Below are positions 1 through 11,280 of a stretch of DNA of 64,000 nt, piece by piece. A program made the translations under genes and the position numbers. The notes beneath the pieces were generated by a model. That model worked only from the letters and a program-made list of their open reading frames with translations, was not told the origin of the DNA and made no database searches. The number at the start of each line of letters is the position of its first letter. The stretch's first letter is position 1. Origin of the DNA: Temnothorax longispinosus (taxonomy: Eukaryota > Arthropoda > Insecta > Hymenoptera > Formicidae); contig NC_092368.1 of assembly GCF_030848805.1 (NCBI RefSeq), positions 4,374,441 through 4,438,440 of the forward strand. Direction: 5' to 3'.

Positions 1-2089
1 CTATTCACTTCTTCTTTCCCCTCTCTTTCTCTCCCCTTCGATCCTTCCGACCCCTTCGAAAACGCAGTTACACCATACTCGGGGTGTGGTGCGAAATCCC
101 GCGGCGACACTGATTCGCATGGGTCGAACGTTTCATTGTGTACGCACCCATTAAGCATTCTATTTGACTTCACCCGCTTACACATGGTGAACCCACTTTT
201 ACCCGCATTCGTCTTTCTCCCTCTCTCTTTCTCTCTTTCCACTGATCTACATAAATAAGATTAAGTTTCCGTGTGTCCGTTCTCACTCGTTAACCGCATC
301 ACACGAGAATGACTCGACGGATTTTCAACAAGCTTAGAGGATGTTTGATTTTAAATGCAAACTCCGTACCGCATAAAATTTCTTTAACAAGATGCAAATA
401 TGTGAATAACTGCGCGATATATTACATAATAAAATAAAATATGAAAGTGGGTACAAAAAGAAATTTTATTATCCGAGTTAGTTTGCTAGATTCAAGAATA
501 TGCAAAAATGTCCCAAAAAAATATTGCATTTTATTCATAGTAATTTTTGCAAAAAAGGACTGTTTATTGTGAAAAATTCTAAAATTTTCGCTTCGAGAAG
601 AGAGAGCTAGTTTTCTTTTTTTATATATTTTGTCAATTACAGGACTGTAATCTAAATCTAGTATCTAGTATCATCTAAATGTTTAACGGCACCGGTCGAC
701 AACAGGCTTCTCCCTTTGCCTATATTTTCACAGTGTGCACCCTCGTAACGCCCCTCATACATTTGCCCTTGTCGTATCTGCCGGCACTCTCTTTGTCTTG
801 CTCTTCGTCGCGCATATGCTCACTGGCTTGTTCTTTTTTCCTCCTTGACGGCTCGCAGCCTCCGAAATGAACTGCACGAGGAGCAGGCTCGTGTTAAGGG
901 TAAACGCGCGTAGAGGCCTCTCTCACCCCTCCTCCTTGTCCATTAATAATAGCTTTAGAAATCTGTGCCTTTCTAACAGTCTCACGTCAAAACTAACACG
1001 GGGACCTGCCCCAACTTCATAAGCCACGCTACTCGCCTCTCAATTTATTCTCTACATCGCATATTAGACTGCGCTCCTCCCTCATTTACTTAACGAAATC
1101 AGGACCGATTCTTTCATAATCGGATCGGTCACTTGTAAAACCGCGCCCTCGATGAAGTTCACAAATTTACAAATGTATTTTCTGAGTGCGTTTCCTAATC
1201 GAAATTAGGCGAATAAATAGAAAAATGGATTAAATTATATGCAAAATCCGAATATTTTGCTATGCCATGTCTTATACGTTATAACATATCAAACTTTTAA
1301 GTCATTTTTATTGCTGACAAACTGAGAAAATGCTGAGGTCTGTGACAGACTTCAACATGCACTTGCAGAGTCAAATATGTGAAGTCGGATTCCACCGTCT
1401 CGCGTAAAAAGGAATTTGTCGCAAAACAAGCCTCGAGAAGAACAAGACGCGCTCAAATTATATACGACGCAGCAGTACTACCGAGAAGGCTCTATCTAAT
1501 CGGGAAAGATAAAATAACGTTTAAATTAGCACGTAAGACTGATCCGATTTCATCTGACAATACCGGGTAGCATTCTTGTTGATATTTTCGTAACTAGTGC
1601 CATTATCTAAGTACATCTCTCTTAACCGGATGTTGGACACATTACTAATGATACTACTCGTCAGTTGATAAATGTAATTAAGAAGAAAGTAGAAACTAAC
1701 TTAACCACTTTCTTCAATATCTAGAAGTTAAGTTTAGCTAAGAAAATAATTCTTTAATTTTAAACTCATAGATATTTCAATGCTATTTTTTACTGTTTAA
1801 AATTTTAATTTTATGCTTATTGTTAAAATTAAAAAGTGATTTAAAATTCATTTTTAAAAACAATTTGCGTAAAATTTATATTTATATATTTTTCCCATTT
1901 ATTACTTTAATTATCTTACAAATAGCGTACAATCTAGAAATTATAGATTACATCGAAACATTTACTTAAAATTAGTGGTTTATTTAAAATTTTAAAACTA
2001 ACTGATTGAAAGATTTACTGAAATGTGTTGAAATATAACTACGATACTCTTGTCGAAGATAATTTCGGAAACTGATGTCACCGGTAGCA
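1..2089. other. Non-coding, mostly AT-rich; no gene seen
   Basis: The first 240 bases are pyrimidine-rich with CT and TTCC runs; the rest becomes strongly AT-rich from about 1640 to 2040. Open frames here stay at or below 63 codons and carry no recognisable motif. I see no gene, RNA or clear mobile element. It could be the tail of an intron or intergenic DNA. Confidence 0.55.
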
Positions 2090-2324
2090 ATATCCTCTCG
2101 ATGCAGACGGGCATCGAGAAGGAGGAAGGGAGAGAAGGCTTAACGAGCCTTCGATCGCCGCTTCCGGTTACATGGTGATCATCGCGCGCTTGGTGTCCGT
2201 CGCCGACAACGACGATGAGGACGAGAAGGGAAAAGTTAAAACGAATCTCTCCTAATTGCCGTCCCCTTGTTCGTTCTCTCGGGTCCCGCGTTGTTTGTCA
2301 CCGACGATCCTCTCTCGGCTCTCT

Positions 2325-2359
<35 letters not shown>

Positions 2360-3140
2360 ATATCGATGTCGAGAGTGAAAGATCGAGTAAACGGGTCTGC
2401 GCCGAAACGATAAGGACGCTGATAGAGCTTAATAAAGAGAAGAAGCGAGATCGAGGGAAGTTGAGGGATCGAAAGGGAAGGATGGAAAGGCTGAGAGAGA
2501 AGGAGAATTAAAGAGGATGAATGAGAATGAGCGAGAGAGGGAGATGAGGAGAATAGAGAAAAGAAGATGAGAAGAGAGAGATAGTCCGAATCGAGGAGCA
2601 GAGACCGGAGCGAGACGGACGAAATTAAAGAGGGAAGGAGAAGCGACCTGAACGAGGACAGGGAAAGAGGGACAGAGGGAAAGAGAGACAGGGCGAGATA
2701 CCGAGCCGAGGAGGTGCGAGCGAGAGAACTTCGCCTTTGTCTTGCCGTGAAGAAAGTCCGCTTCGCGGTGAAGGAGCGCTTCTTCGTGTGCTCCTCGGCT
2801 TCTTCTCTTCGTGCCTCGTCGTGCTCCTTCAAGCTCCCTCGGTTTCTTTTCTCCTCCAGGCCGGGTCTTCGCGAATACGTGCGGCCTTCGAAGAGTAGAT
2901 GACGGGGACGGGAGGACGCCTGTGCGAAACGCCAGGCCTCCCCTTAGCTGGCCAACGCCGGAAATTGACACCCGAGCTCCCCCGGTTTCCCGTCCGACCG
3001 AATTCTTTCTCGTTTGCGCATCTGCCGCCTTTTCCGCCTCTTGATTCGCAAAAAAAAGGGCTTTTTCGCGTGAAGCGTTTGCGTTGGAGCACGGTACACT
3101 TTGCCTTATTTAAAGACAAAAGGGAGCACTTGACATGACG
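2090..3140. other. CT/GA-rich low-complexity block, possible untranslated exon
   Basis: A GC-richer block with a CT microsatellite and then a long GA-rich stretch (about 2440-2720). Overlapping open frames on both strands up to 198 codons are Ser/Leu/Arg or Glu/Arg/Lys-rich, which is what purine-rich DNA gives without coding. The sharp rise in GC and CpG next to AT-rich flanks resembles the untranslated exons and promoters elsewhere in the window, but I cannot fix splice sites or strand. Confidence 0.35.
2329..2357. repeat. (CT)n microsatellite
   Basis: Uninterrupted CT dinucleotide run of about 14 units, read directly. Confidence 0.9.
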
Positions 3141-3945
3141 AGATGTTAATGTGTTTCTGTATCTTTATTCAGCTATATGACGAGAGAATTATTATCAAAT
3201 AGTACAAAATTACTCTGAATATAGAAAATATCTGTCCACATTATTAAATAATAAGTAATGTAATAAAGACTAATTATATTATTATTTCATAGTATAAGCA
3301 GTTAATTAATACCTTAATTAATTCGATTATAAATATAGTTTTATTATCGCTATAGGGTATATCCACCGGTTTGTTTCCGTTGATAATATGTTCGTCACCG
3401 ACGTCTGTTTCTTTGAATGCAATAAGTCGCTTATATATCGATGACGTTAACGATGAGAAATTACCCAGCAATAATTCCTTAGAACAAATTATCATCACGA
3501 GCAAATAACGACAAGTTTAATCACCGGTGCTCTAAAAGAAATTTATGACACCGGTGATATATTTTTACCTTTTCAGTATATTTATTTAAACAGATAATAC
3601 ATATCTAATACACACGTATAAATAAAATTGCATTGAATCGAAGCAACGCAGTTGCGATCCTAAAAATAATAAATAAACACTTCTGCTTCGCAAGATCAAC
3701 TCGAGACGTGATCTCAGCCGAGTCTCCGGGAATTCGAAGCCACCTGTGTTTCTCTAAATACCTAATTAAAGATCGGAACAATTTGTAGGATTGTAATGAC
3801 GTTGCTTCGATTGAATGCAATTTAAACATTTCATTTATCTTAATATGTTAGCTGGATAAAAAGCAGCTCGTTAAAAGATGCTTATTCAGAATATTTAAAC
3901 AATCGAAAGCTCTCATCACCACGGATATGACGAGTGCCGGGTCTA
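3141..3945. other. AT-rich spacer with no supported gene
   Basis: Two small minus-strand open frames (76 codons ending at 3274, 74 codons ending at 3605) lie here. Neither has a recognisable domain, and their length is within chance expectation. It contains the twin CACCGGTG palindromes at 3520-3558. Confidence 0.5.
3520..3558. repeat. Inverted repeat of two CACCGGTG palindromes
   Basis: ATCACCGGTG at 3520-3529 is mirrored by CACCGGTGAT at 3549-3558, with 19 bases between. Each arm is itself an 8-bp palindrome. ACCGGT also occurs nearby at about 3364 and 2080. It could be a paired transcription-factor site or a very short hairpin element; the factor is unknown. Confidence 0.55.
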
Positions 3946-3949
3946 CGAG

Positions 3950-5777
3950 GCGAGAGAGAGAGAGATCGATTCGACCGCGGGAATTCGCGTCTCACGCGGC
4001 TCGCGCGTCGCGCGCCAAACGGTAGGGACGCGGGGCGCCGACCGCGACGGCCCTGGGCTCGGCTCGGCGGGCGCGACCGAGCGCCACCGAGCAGTCCCGA
4101 TCTCGGCCGCTCGGCGGTGGCCCCGTCGTCGTAGCCATGTGTTGCGGTCCGCCGTGAGCCGTGAGTGCTTTGCGACAAGAAGGGAGGCGCGCGGTGTCTC
4201 TCTCTGTGCGTCTTTTTTTCGTCTGTGGTCGCGCGCGTCTCGCGAAAATCTCGCGGCCTCCAAGCGCGCTGGGTCCTAACCCCGTGGGCGAGGTAAAACG
4301 TCGCGGAGTAGAACTCGAAACCGCGGCCACTCCGAGCTCCGAGCGGCGGCCGACCCGCCGTGCGCGCGGACGACACCGAGACGAAAACCACCCGGGTGTG
4401 TCCCACTCTCGCGCGCGAGAGGAGAACGACCGACCGACCGCGAGCCGAGCGACGAAACGGAGAAAAGTGTGCGTTCGTGTGTGTGTGTGACAGTGTGCGT
4501 GTGCGTGTGCGTGCTTCTCCGCGGGCAAAAAGGAGCAGCCCGCTGCGTTCGCGCGACTGTTTGGCCGTTCGACGGCATACACTTCGGCATCGTTTTTCGC
4601 GTGTGTGTGCGTGTGTGTGTCGACGGAAGGAACGAGAAGGCGGCGGAGGAGGAGGAGCAGGAGGAGGTGGCGGGTTGGTAGTAGTCTCGGTTCTACGAAG
4701 AGCAACTGAGCAAGAAGGATGTAGAGGGGAAGAGAGCGCGCGCGCGAGAGAGAGAGAGAGAGAGAAAGATAGCGCAGCCCGGGCGACCTGACCGTGAGAT
4801 CGAGAGAGCGAACGCAACACGTAGAAAGCGCGGCATGGACAGAGATAGAAAGTGAGAAAGAGATTTAAAAAAAAAAAGTGCATCGACGTAGGTGCGCTTC
4901 GCCGGGGCCTAGAGACGCGGGCGCGTTTGTCTGTACGTACGTTACGTTGCGTGTGTGCGTCGCGACATTCGTAGCGGTCGACCGAAGACGGGGCAAACTT
5001 CAGGTCGCGCGGCTCTCTCTCGTAACGGCCGCCGGGAAAAAACGTCGACGCCGCCGCCGCGCGCGCGACCTTTCCTCGCGTTCCGTTTCGAGTCGTCGCG
5101 CCGCGAGTGCCCGTACTGCCCGTGCCCGTTCGTCCGTCCGTCTCCCTGCGTGTTTCGTGTTTACCGGGCGTAACGGCGGCGGAGGAGCGGTGTGCGCCGC
5201 GCGCGCGACATACACGCACACGGGCGCGAGGAGCGGAAGGAGTGGGACCGAGCGAGCGCGCGCGCGACAGAGGTAGAGCGGCGGCGAGGGGGGCGAGGAG
5301 GCGCCAGCGGGAGCAGTCGGCGGGAGAAGGAGAGAGATAGCGGTAGGAAAAAAAAATCGGAGTTATGGTGTAAATAACGGGCTGCGCGTCGCGACTTTGC
5401 GGCCGCGTTCGATCGGGGTGTATCCGCCGCGGTGCGAGAACAACGAGTCCGACACGAGTTCCTTGACGGCGGCGGCGACGGTGGCGGCGGCGGCGGTGCT
5501 TGGTCGTGTGTGTATGTGTGTACGTGCGTGAGAACAGGGTCGCGCGAGGTGAAGCTCGCGGCGAGCGACGACGAGCGCGCGGCCGGCAGCGGCGGCGACG
5601 AACGGTTTGGATTATACGTGACGAGAGGAGATATCCCCGGGATCTGACACGCGTGATCGGGAGTGAGGGGATACGCGCCTTCCACCGGGAGAAGAGCCAG
5701 ACGGGAGCGGAGACCACCGCGGGGGAGAGAAGCGCCCCGCCGGTCATCGTTCGGCCCCTCGCCGACACGCGGCGACG
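3950..5777 (+). other. CpG-rich promoter and probable untranslated first exon
   Basis: An 1.8-kb block of very high GC and CpG density with GT, GA and GGC runs, flanked by AT-rich DNA on both sides. It ends at a strong plus-strand splice donor, with exon bases GGCGACG followed by intron GTGAGT at 5778, and then a C-rich run. No plus-strand frame stays open across it, so it looks like a 5'-UTR first exon of a plus-strand gene. The long minus-strand frame across the block is Arg/Ser/Pro-rich and is better explained by the scarcity of stop codons in GC-rich DNA. The transcription start is not resolved: I see no TCAGT initiator in the part read. It could be a third alternative promoter of the gene served by the promoters at 47958 and 58142, or belong to a separate gene. 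Confidence 0.5.
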
Positions 5778-5990
5778 GTGAGTGATTCTGCCCCCCCCCC
5801 TCTTTTCTCTTTCGTGTATCTTTAGGCAGCTGAGAAGCCTGCGCTAAGCCTAACCCTTCCCTTTACTTCACGTATCCGAAGTCGAATTTTCCCCCCGGTG
5901 GTTGTTTGATTGTGTACGCCATCTTTGTTTACGCCATCTTAATTTTCAACTGTAAATACCTGCTGATTACATATTGAAAGTGGATAGAAA

Positions 5991-6054
5991 TAAGCCTTAT
6001 AAGGCTTATATTAATATATATATTAAGCCGTATAAGGCTTATATTAATATTAAT
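5991..6054. repeat. Tandem repeat of a 32-bp palindromic unit
   Basis: Two near-identical units, each containing an AAGCC..TATAAGGCTTAT core followed by a TTAATAT tail. The first core is a perfect 20-bp palindrome (ATAAGCCTTATAAGGCTTAT at 5990-6009). The origin is unknown; replication slippage at a palindrome would suffice. Confidence 0.7.
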
Positions 6055-7210
6055 ATATTTCGGAAATATTAATCTTATTTCTCTATCTACTTGTGTATTA
6101 TCCACATATCGGTCAAGTTTACTCATGTTACAGGTTAAAATTTCGCTTAAAACCGTTTGGAATGGTATAAATATATAAATAAAGAATAAGGGGCTCCCTG
6201 TTCATTTGCCTGTATTTGAAGATTAATTAAGACGTCATTCGTTTTCGATCTTTCGCATCTTTGAATCCTTAACGCGGCGTTACGTACGTAGCATTTCAGC
6301 AGTCTATTTAACCATGTATGCGTGTATGTATATGTGGGAACAGGCGGCCCCTGCTTTACACATGACTGTGTATGTAAGTGACTTCTGGTGTTCCGGTACT
6401 GTGTATCGATACATTGCTCTCGTCGCTTCAATAGCCTCGGCATTGACATATCGATTGTTAACTAACAATAAGCTTAAGAAGAGGTCGGAGGAACTTGAGC
6501 CATTTTTTGCTTTGCAAATAAATTTCAGATTTACCCGTACGTAAGTTGGAAGCGATAATGGTATTTATTAAACGTTAATGCAATAATCGTACTCTAGAGA
6601 ATACGTTAGTACACTTAGCGCATTTATTAGATGGTTAACTATCGTTATCACCCTTTCAATATACATATACATGAATAAATTCGTAGACATTGCCTAATGA
6701 ACCAACTTCCTCGTTTGCGCGAATTTGAGTACCTACACGTATGCAAAAATACAGCATTTAAGAACGACGCGTGCGTATTTTTTTAACAAGAAGCGCAATT
6801 ATTGTGCATTGTCGATTTATAATCTTGATAATTAAATGTAATTTTATTTATATGTATATAAATACATTACATTTATAATCAGCTTCGCGAATGATTCTAA
6901 CTGCGAGTCAGGTATATGTACAGAGATATGGTTATCTCGAGTGCAATTTAATCGCATCGATTTGCCGATAAATCGCGGACGGGAAGCAGGCGAGCGTTCG
7001 TCCGTGATAGATGAGAGCCCGTTCGCGTGTATTGCTTAAAAACTGCTGTTTAACCATTGCGAGCTTTCGGATTCCTGTTCGGATAACAGTTTGCGTTGCG
7101 CGAACGCGCGGCTCGCGAAAAGGTTATTTCAACAAACTCGATTCTCTCGCGAAGTCTCTGGTATCGCGTGAGAGTGCTGGTCTACCGTGACCGCGCGCAT
7201 GTGTGTATGG

Positions 7211-7243
7211 GTGCGTGTATGTGTGCGTGCGTGCGTGCGTGCG
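7211..7243. repeat. (GTGC)n microsatellite
   Basis: A run of GTGC units inside a GT-rich CpG patch, with a CA-rich run at about 7330-7346. Confidence 0.8.
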
Positions 7244-8701
7244 GACGACCACCGGCCGCATGTGTCTCTCGCGGGCAAACGCGAACACGATAGTCACGCC
7301 TGCCGCAGGCACGCACACGCGCATCGATACACACACACACACGCACGCGTAATTCGTGTTCAAAATGCAGATACCCCGAGACACCGTAAGAGAATTCCTG
7401 CTTTCGCGTATTTGAATCGTGGAGCCGTAGAGGTGTCAGAACACGATATAAGGAACGGAGAGAATAAACGTGGGAATATGGTGAGATCGATACTGACGAG
7501 AGGTGTATCGATACGCCTCGCTTGCATCTAACCCGAGAAATATATGGTTATTTGCGATATCTATTCGTAGACGCGCGAATAAATTTCCGGCATACTCTCC
7601 GCGTGTCGTTTGATTTTCTGTTGTAAGGTTCGAGGTGGTATTCTTGGCGCCGGCATTTCACCTTTGATATCGACGCCGGCGATAACTCGGGCGGAAATGT
7701 CGAATGGAAAATATACGCGTCGGGCGATAATGGAGTGGAGGATCCTTCCAATAAAACGTGATTCGCGCAATAACGAAATAACGGAATGATCGCCGTTCGG
7801 CGTTAACAGTCCTCCATCAACGCGATACGTTCGTGCGCGCGACGCGTCTGCGTCGGGAACGCAGCGAGCGAGCGAGCGAGCGCACGCACTGACACAGACA
7901 CGCGTGTATACGTGTATACGCGTGCACCACGTATATGTAGACGACGCACGCGTCTCGCTCGAGGCGACGACGAGAATTCATTCAAGGCGGAGCTTGTGTT
8001 CGCTTCTCTCGCACGCGCTCGCACTAGCATCGCGAGCAGAAAATACGGTGCGTAGGTAGGTTACTCACGCGTGTCGCCGTCCGGCTGCGTGGGAGCGGTA
8101 CTTCGCGTGTGTGCACGCGCTCCGAGGCTCTCGGGGGTACATTGAGAATAGGGAGATACCTTCTTGAATAAACTCCTGTAGCGCGTAAACTTTACTCGAA
8201 AGAGTAAGCAAAACTCGCATTCGCCATTCTTTCGTATATTGTAAAATACGATCTCTTTTATCGCGCGTGTTATTGCACATGAGAGATAAAAGTATACGGC
8301 AAACTTGGCAATTTTTTCCATTTTCACATTTCTGATGTTGTTTTCAGTTTAGAAGATCCAGGCAAAACTTTTATTAGTTCAAAAGGTTTGCACAAATGAC
8401 AGATTATTTATATTATTTTTTAGCTAATAACTAGCACGTTTATTTTGACTCTGGTATTCTAATTTTGTACAACAAAGTGTCGTGTATAAAATTGGAGAAA
8501 TAAAAAATATTTAAATTCTCTCGATAAATGATGATAAATCAAAATCAACGACAGAGAAATATTGCTTTAATAGGTATTATAAAATAATTATTACGCAAGT
8601 AAGAGACATTTTACAAAAATATTTCCGAAATGTGGCTGCCTCATAGTATTAAATTAATAATTTGCTTGTATTATAGCTTCTACCAATTTATCAAAATTCG
8701 C

Positions 8702-8870
8702 GGCGTTACTCCGACACAACGGATAGTGCCCACGTATTAGTTCGCGCGATATCATCAAATATGTGATTGATCGTCGTTATATTCATCTTTATCGTTTTTT
8801 AATGTACGTACGATACGCAAAGCAGATATCAAGATCTCCACATATATACCCGTTGTGTCGGAGTAATGCC
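8702..8870. repeat. 169-bp inverted-repeat element (MITE-like or hairpin)
   Basis: A 21-bp arm GGCGTTACTCCGACACAACGG at 8702-8722 is matched in reverse complement at 8850-8870 with a single mismatch. The interior is about 127 bases of mixed sequence with no open frame. Arms this long and exact so close together are not expected by chance. A short non-autonomous DNA transposon is most likely; a long hairpin RNA is an alternative, although the loop is too long for a typical microRNA precursor. No convincing target-site duplication is seen. Confidence 0.6.
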
Positions 8871-9350
8871 GTCGGATATATCGGCACGGGCCTTTCTTCC
8901 TTTCCTTTTAACATACAGAAACGGCATTCATTCGCGCGCCGCGATACGATGCGCCGCGGCCAATCTGATACGCGTGCAACGAGATACGCGCCGGGGATAT
9001 TGTGCGCGGCGCGTAATGTTCCGCCTCGGCTTCTCTTTACGAGCCGGCCGACCTACCGGCCGGTTATAAACGCGAGCCGACGCGACGCGTTCTCGTGCGC
9101 GCGCGGGATTGCCGAGGAATAAAACATTCTCTGCCGCGACTAACAGCAATATTAACTCCGGAACGGTAATGTTACCGTGCGCTTCGCGCATCTCAAATGC
9201 CTTCCGTTGTTTTTCGTTGCTCGCAAACCGCGTATTTTTGCGCCATAGAGTGGGTTTACTAATCCGACGAAAAACTGTTACGCCGTTCTCTACAAATCAC
9301 TCAGTGCGTACAAAATCGTGGAGTATGCCTCACAACAAACAAATTTATCC

Positions 9351-9368
9351 TTATTATTATTATTATTA
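9351..9368. repeat. (TTA)n microsatellite
   Basis: Six TTA units in a row, read directly. Confidence 0.85.
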
Positions 9369-9400
9369 ACGGTGACAATACTTGAGAATATCTTCAGGTA

Positions 9401-9431
9401 GTCGATTTCGGGTTTTTCCGAAATATTCGAC
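9401..9431. repeat. Short hairpin
   Basis: GTCGATTTCGG at 9401-9411 pairs with CCGAAATATTCGAC at 9418-9431 around a six-base T-rich loop, with a small bulge. It is too short for a microRNA precursor and has no known function. Confidence 0.45.
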
Positions 9432-11202
9432 CGTTTCTAAAACCCAACTTGATACTATTGTTCGTAAATATATGTAAAATCGACTAATTGTAAGTATCCA
9501 TATACCCTAACAAAGACTACCTGCTGACAATGTAGTAATTACTTTCCAGGCTTTCAACAAGACCATAAAAGAAATCATTCTTAAGTTTTTAGAAAGTTAG
9601 CGTGCTGAGTGTCGATGTTTAACAGCGTGCGCGCACGAGAAATTCCTACTACCGGAGGAATTACGAGATATCCTGCTGTTCGAGAGAAAAGTGCGACGAC
9701 CGCACGAGGGTTTAAAACACTATTTAAAACTCTGACTGCCGACGCTATCGATTAATGTAGTCGCTAATGCTACTACACGTAGTAGCCATTAACGCACGAC
9801 GACCGGTCGTTCGACATGACGTTATTATGTGTTTTATACGAACGCGTACTTTTATAGTCTATTTATCGTGCGGTAATTGCGGACGAAATGTGCTTGACGG
9901 CGCGAGTACCGACGAAAATATAGATGACGATGGTCGAATCGACTCCCTAAAAATAATCCCATCGGATAGATAACACGTAGAGAGAGGGAGACCGTGATAT
10001 TATATTTTATTATTGTTGACCATCCTTTTTGTGATATTTCTGCATGCGATAAAACACGTGCGAGCACAATTGGCTTGAATAAACTAACGCTTGCCGAGAG
10101 AAAATTACGTAAATCCATTTTTTGATGGAATCTTTTCATGCAGCTTTTATAAATACAATAGTGGGAATTGTAAGATGATTGATGTGTTATGTGAGTTGAA
10201 GATCGAAGGAATAGGATATAAATGTTCTTCAGATTCTTGAAATGTCCTCAGCTTAAAATAGCTATATAAGACTGACCTTTCGTTTCTTTGATATAAGAAT
10301 AGTCAATTTTATTGTATTTAGCATATTTTAACAATAGCAATTTATTCTGAAAATTATCACATAATGATCGCTTTTATAATTGAAATTATGTAACCTGCAA
10401 TGTGCAAAGTTTAATTTCAAATTTTTCGAATTATTGCCTTTTTGATCGCGAATCGATCTGTCTTTTCGAGTTAGCGTCACAAAGAGTAAAAGAGAGAAAG
10501 AAAACGGCATTGGTTATCTTACCTACAAGATATTGATATTAACCACTAATCGTTTTACGTAATCAACGAATGCGCGCTCGCCGTGAAGTCGAGAACAAGC
10601 TTCGCCATGCCACGCTAATCTTCCAGATTATCGGACATGCTCACGGTAATTAAATATGTATTACGGTTGCACGGTGCACACATACACATATACGTGCACA
10701 ATATATTAATTCATCGCACACGCGTGGCCGCGAGAGAGCATACGACCGCTACTAATGCTGGCATAATGAAACGCATCGTTGCACCGTTGGTCGCGCCGCG
10801 TTCCTTCGCGTTATGTCTCGTTGATTAACGACCTGTCCATTGAGAATCTGAGAATTTCCAGGCACGAAGCGCGATTTCGTGTGTTTAGTCACCTCGCGTA
10901 GAGATGCGCGATGTACAGCCCACGTAAAGCGTACGTAGGAGTGTACGATAATACAGGGTGGCCATAAATTTACACACAAACGCACCGCGAACCGAGATTC
11001 TCTCTTCGTGTGGTAGTTTACTTCCTTCTCCTTCTCCTCCAATCACGTAATGTTATACCAAATATAGTACTACATTCCAAAAGGAAGATTTGTAACATAC
11101 ATAATTAAAGTAAGATCCACGATTTCTCAATTTAACTATTGTAGGAGATTTGGGGCCGTAGGGCCAGTATTGATGAGGGATCGGAGAAATTAGCGTAGTA
11201 GT

Positions 11203-11280
11203 GGAGCAGTCGTGGGGTAGCAGCCTAAGTGCTAGGCTTGTGAGCGAAGGATCCCGAGTTCAAGTCCCGCCGGTAGCTCC
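11203..11280 (+). pseudogene. tRNA-like relic, Thr(TGT)-like, or head of a tRNA-derived SINE
   Basis: About 78 bases with tRNA hallmarks. There is an A-box-like TAGCAGCCTAAGTG, a B-box-like GAGTTCAAGTCC, and a GGCTTGTGAGC segment that sits where a Thr anticodon loop (TGT) would fall. The ends GGAGC and GCTCC are complementary. The D, anticodon and T stems do not pair well, so it is not a functional tRNA. The conserved A and B boxes with decayed stems fit a tRNA pseudogene or the promoter head of a SINE; no SINE tail or flanking target duplication was identified. Confidence 0.45.

Larger units (their letters stand above)
5778..8701. other. Probable intron or intergenic DNA
   Basis: The sequence after the GTGAGT donor falls quickly to AT-rich DNA. 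It holds a short palindromic tandem repeat (5991-6054), a CpG-rich patch with GT/GTGC and CA microsatellites (about 7090-7360) and another CpG-rich patch (about 7800-8110). Frames in the CpG patches are His/Thr/Arg or Cys/Val repeats generated by the microsatellites. No gene is supported. Confidence 0.45.
8871..11202. other. Non-coding stretch with scattered CpG patches
   Basis: Contains a CpG-rich patch at 8900-9140, a (TTA)n run at 9351-9368 and a small hairpin at 9401-9431. Near 10953-10970 is an ACAGGGTGGCC motif resembling eroded transposon ends. No frame has recognisable protein features. Confidence 0.45.

Noticed and set aside
3882..5768. 628-codon minus-strand open frame
   Set aside because: It is Arg/Ser/Pro-rich with His-Thr runs from CA repeats, it overlaps several other long open frames on both strands in a GC-rich block, and it has no domain. 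The plus-strand donor at 5778 supports an untranslated exon instead.
7096..7384. His/Thr/Arg and Cys/Val-rich frames on both strands
   Set aside because: Direct translations of GTGC and CA microsatellites.
10953..10970. ACAGGGTGGCC motif resembling a transposon end
   Set aside because: No matching inverted partner nearby; too short alone. The similar GGACACCCTGTAC at 16294-16306 is 5 kb away and probably unrelated.
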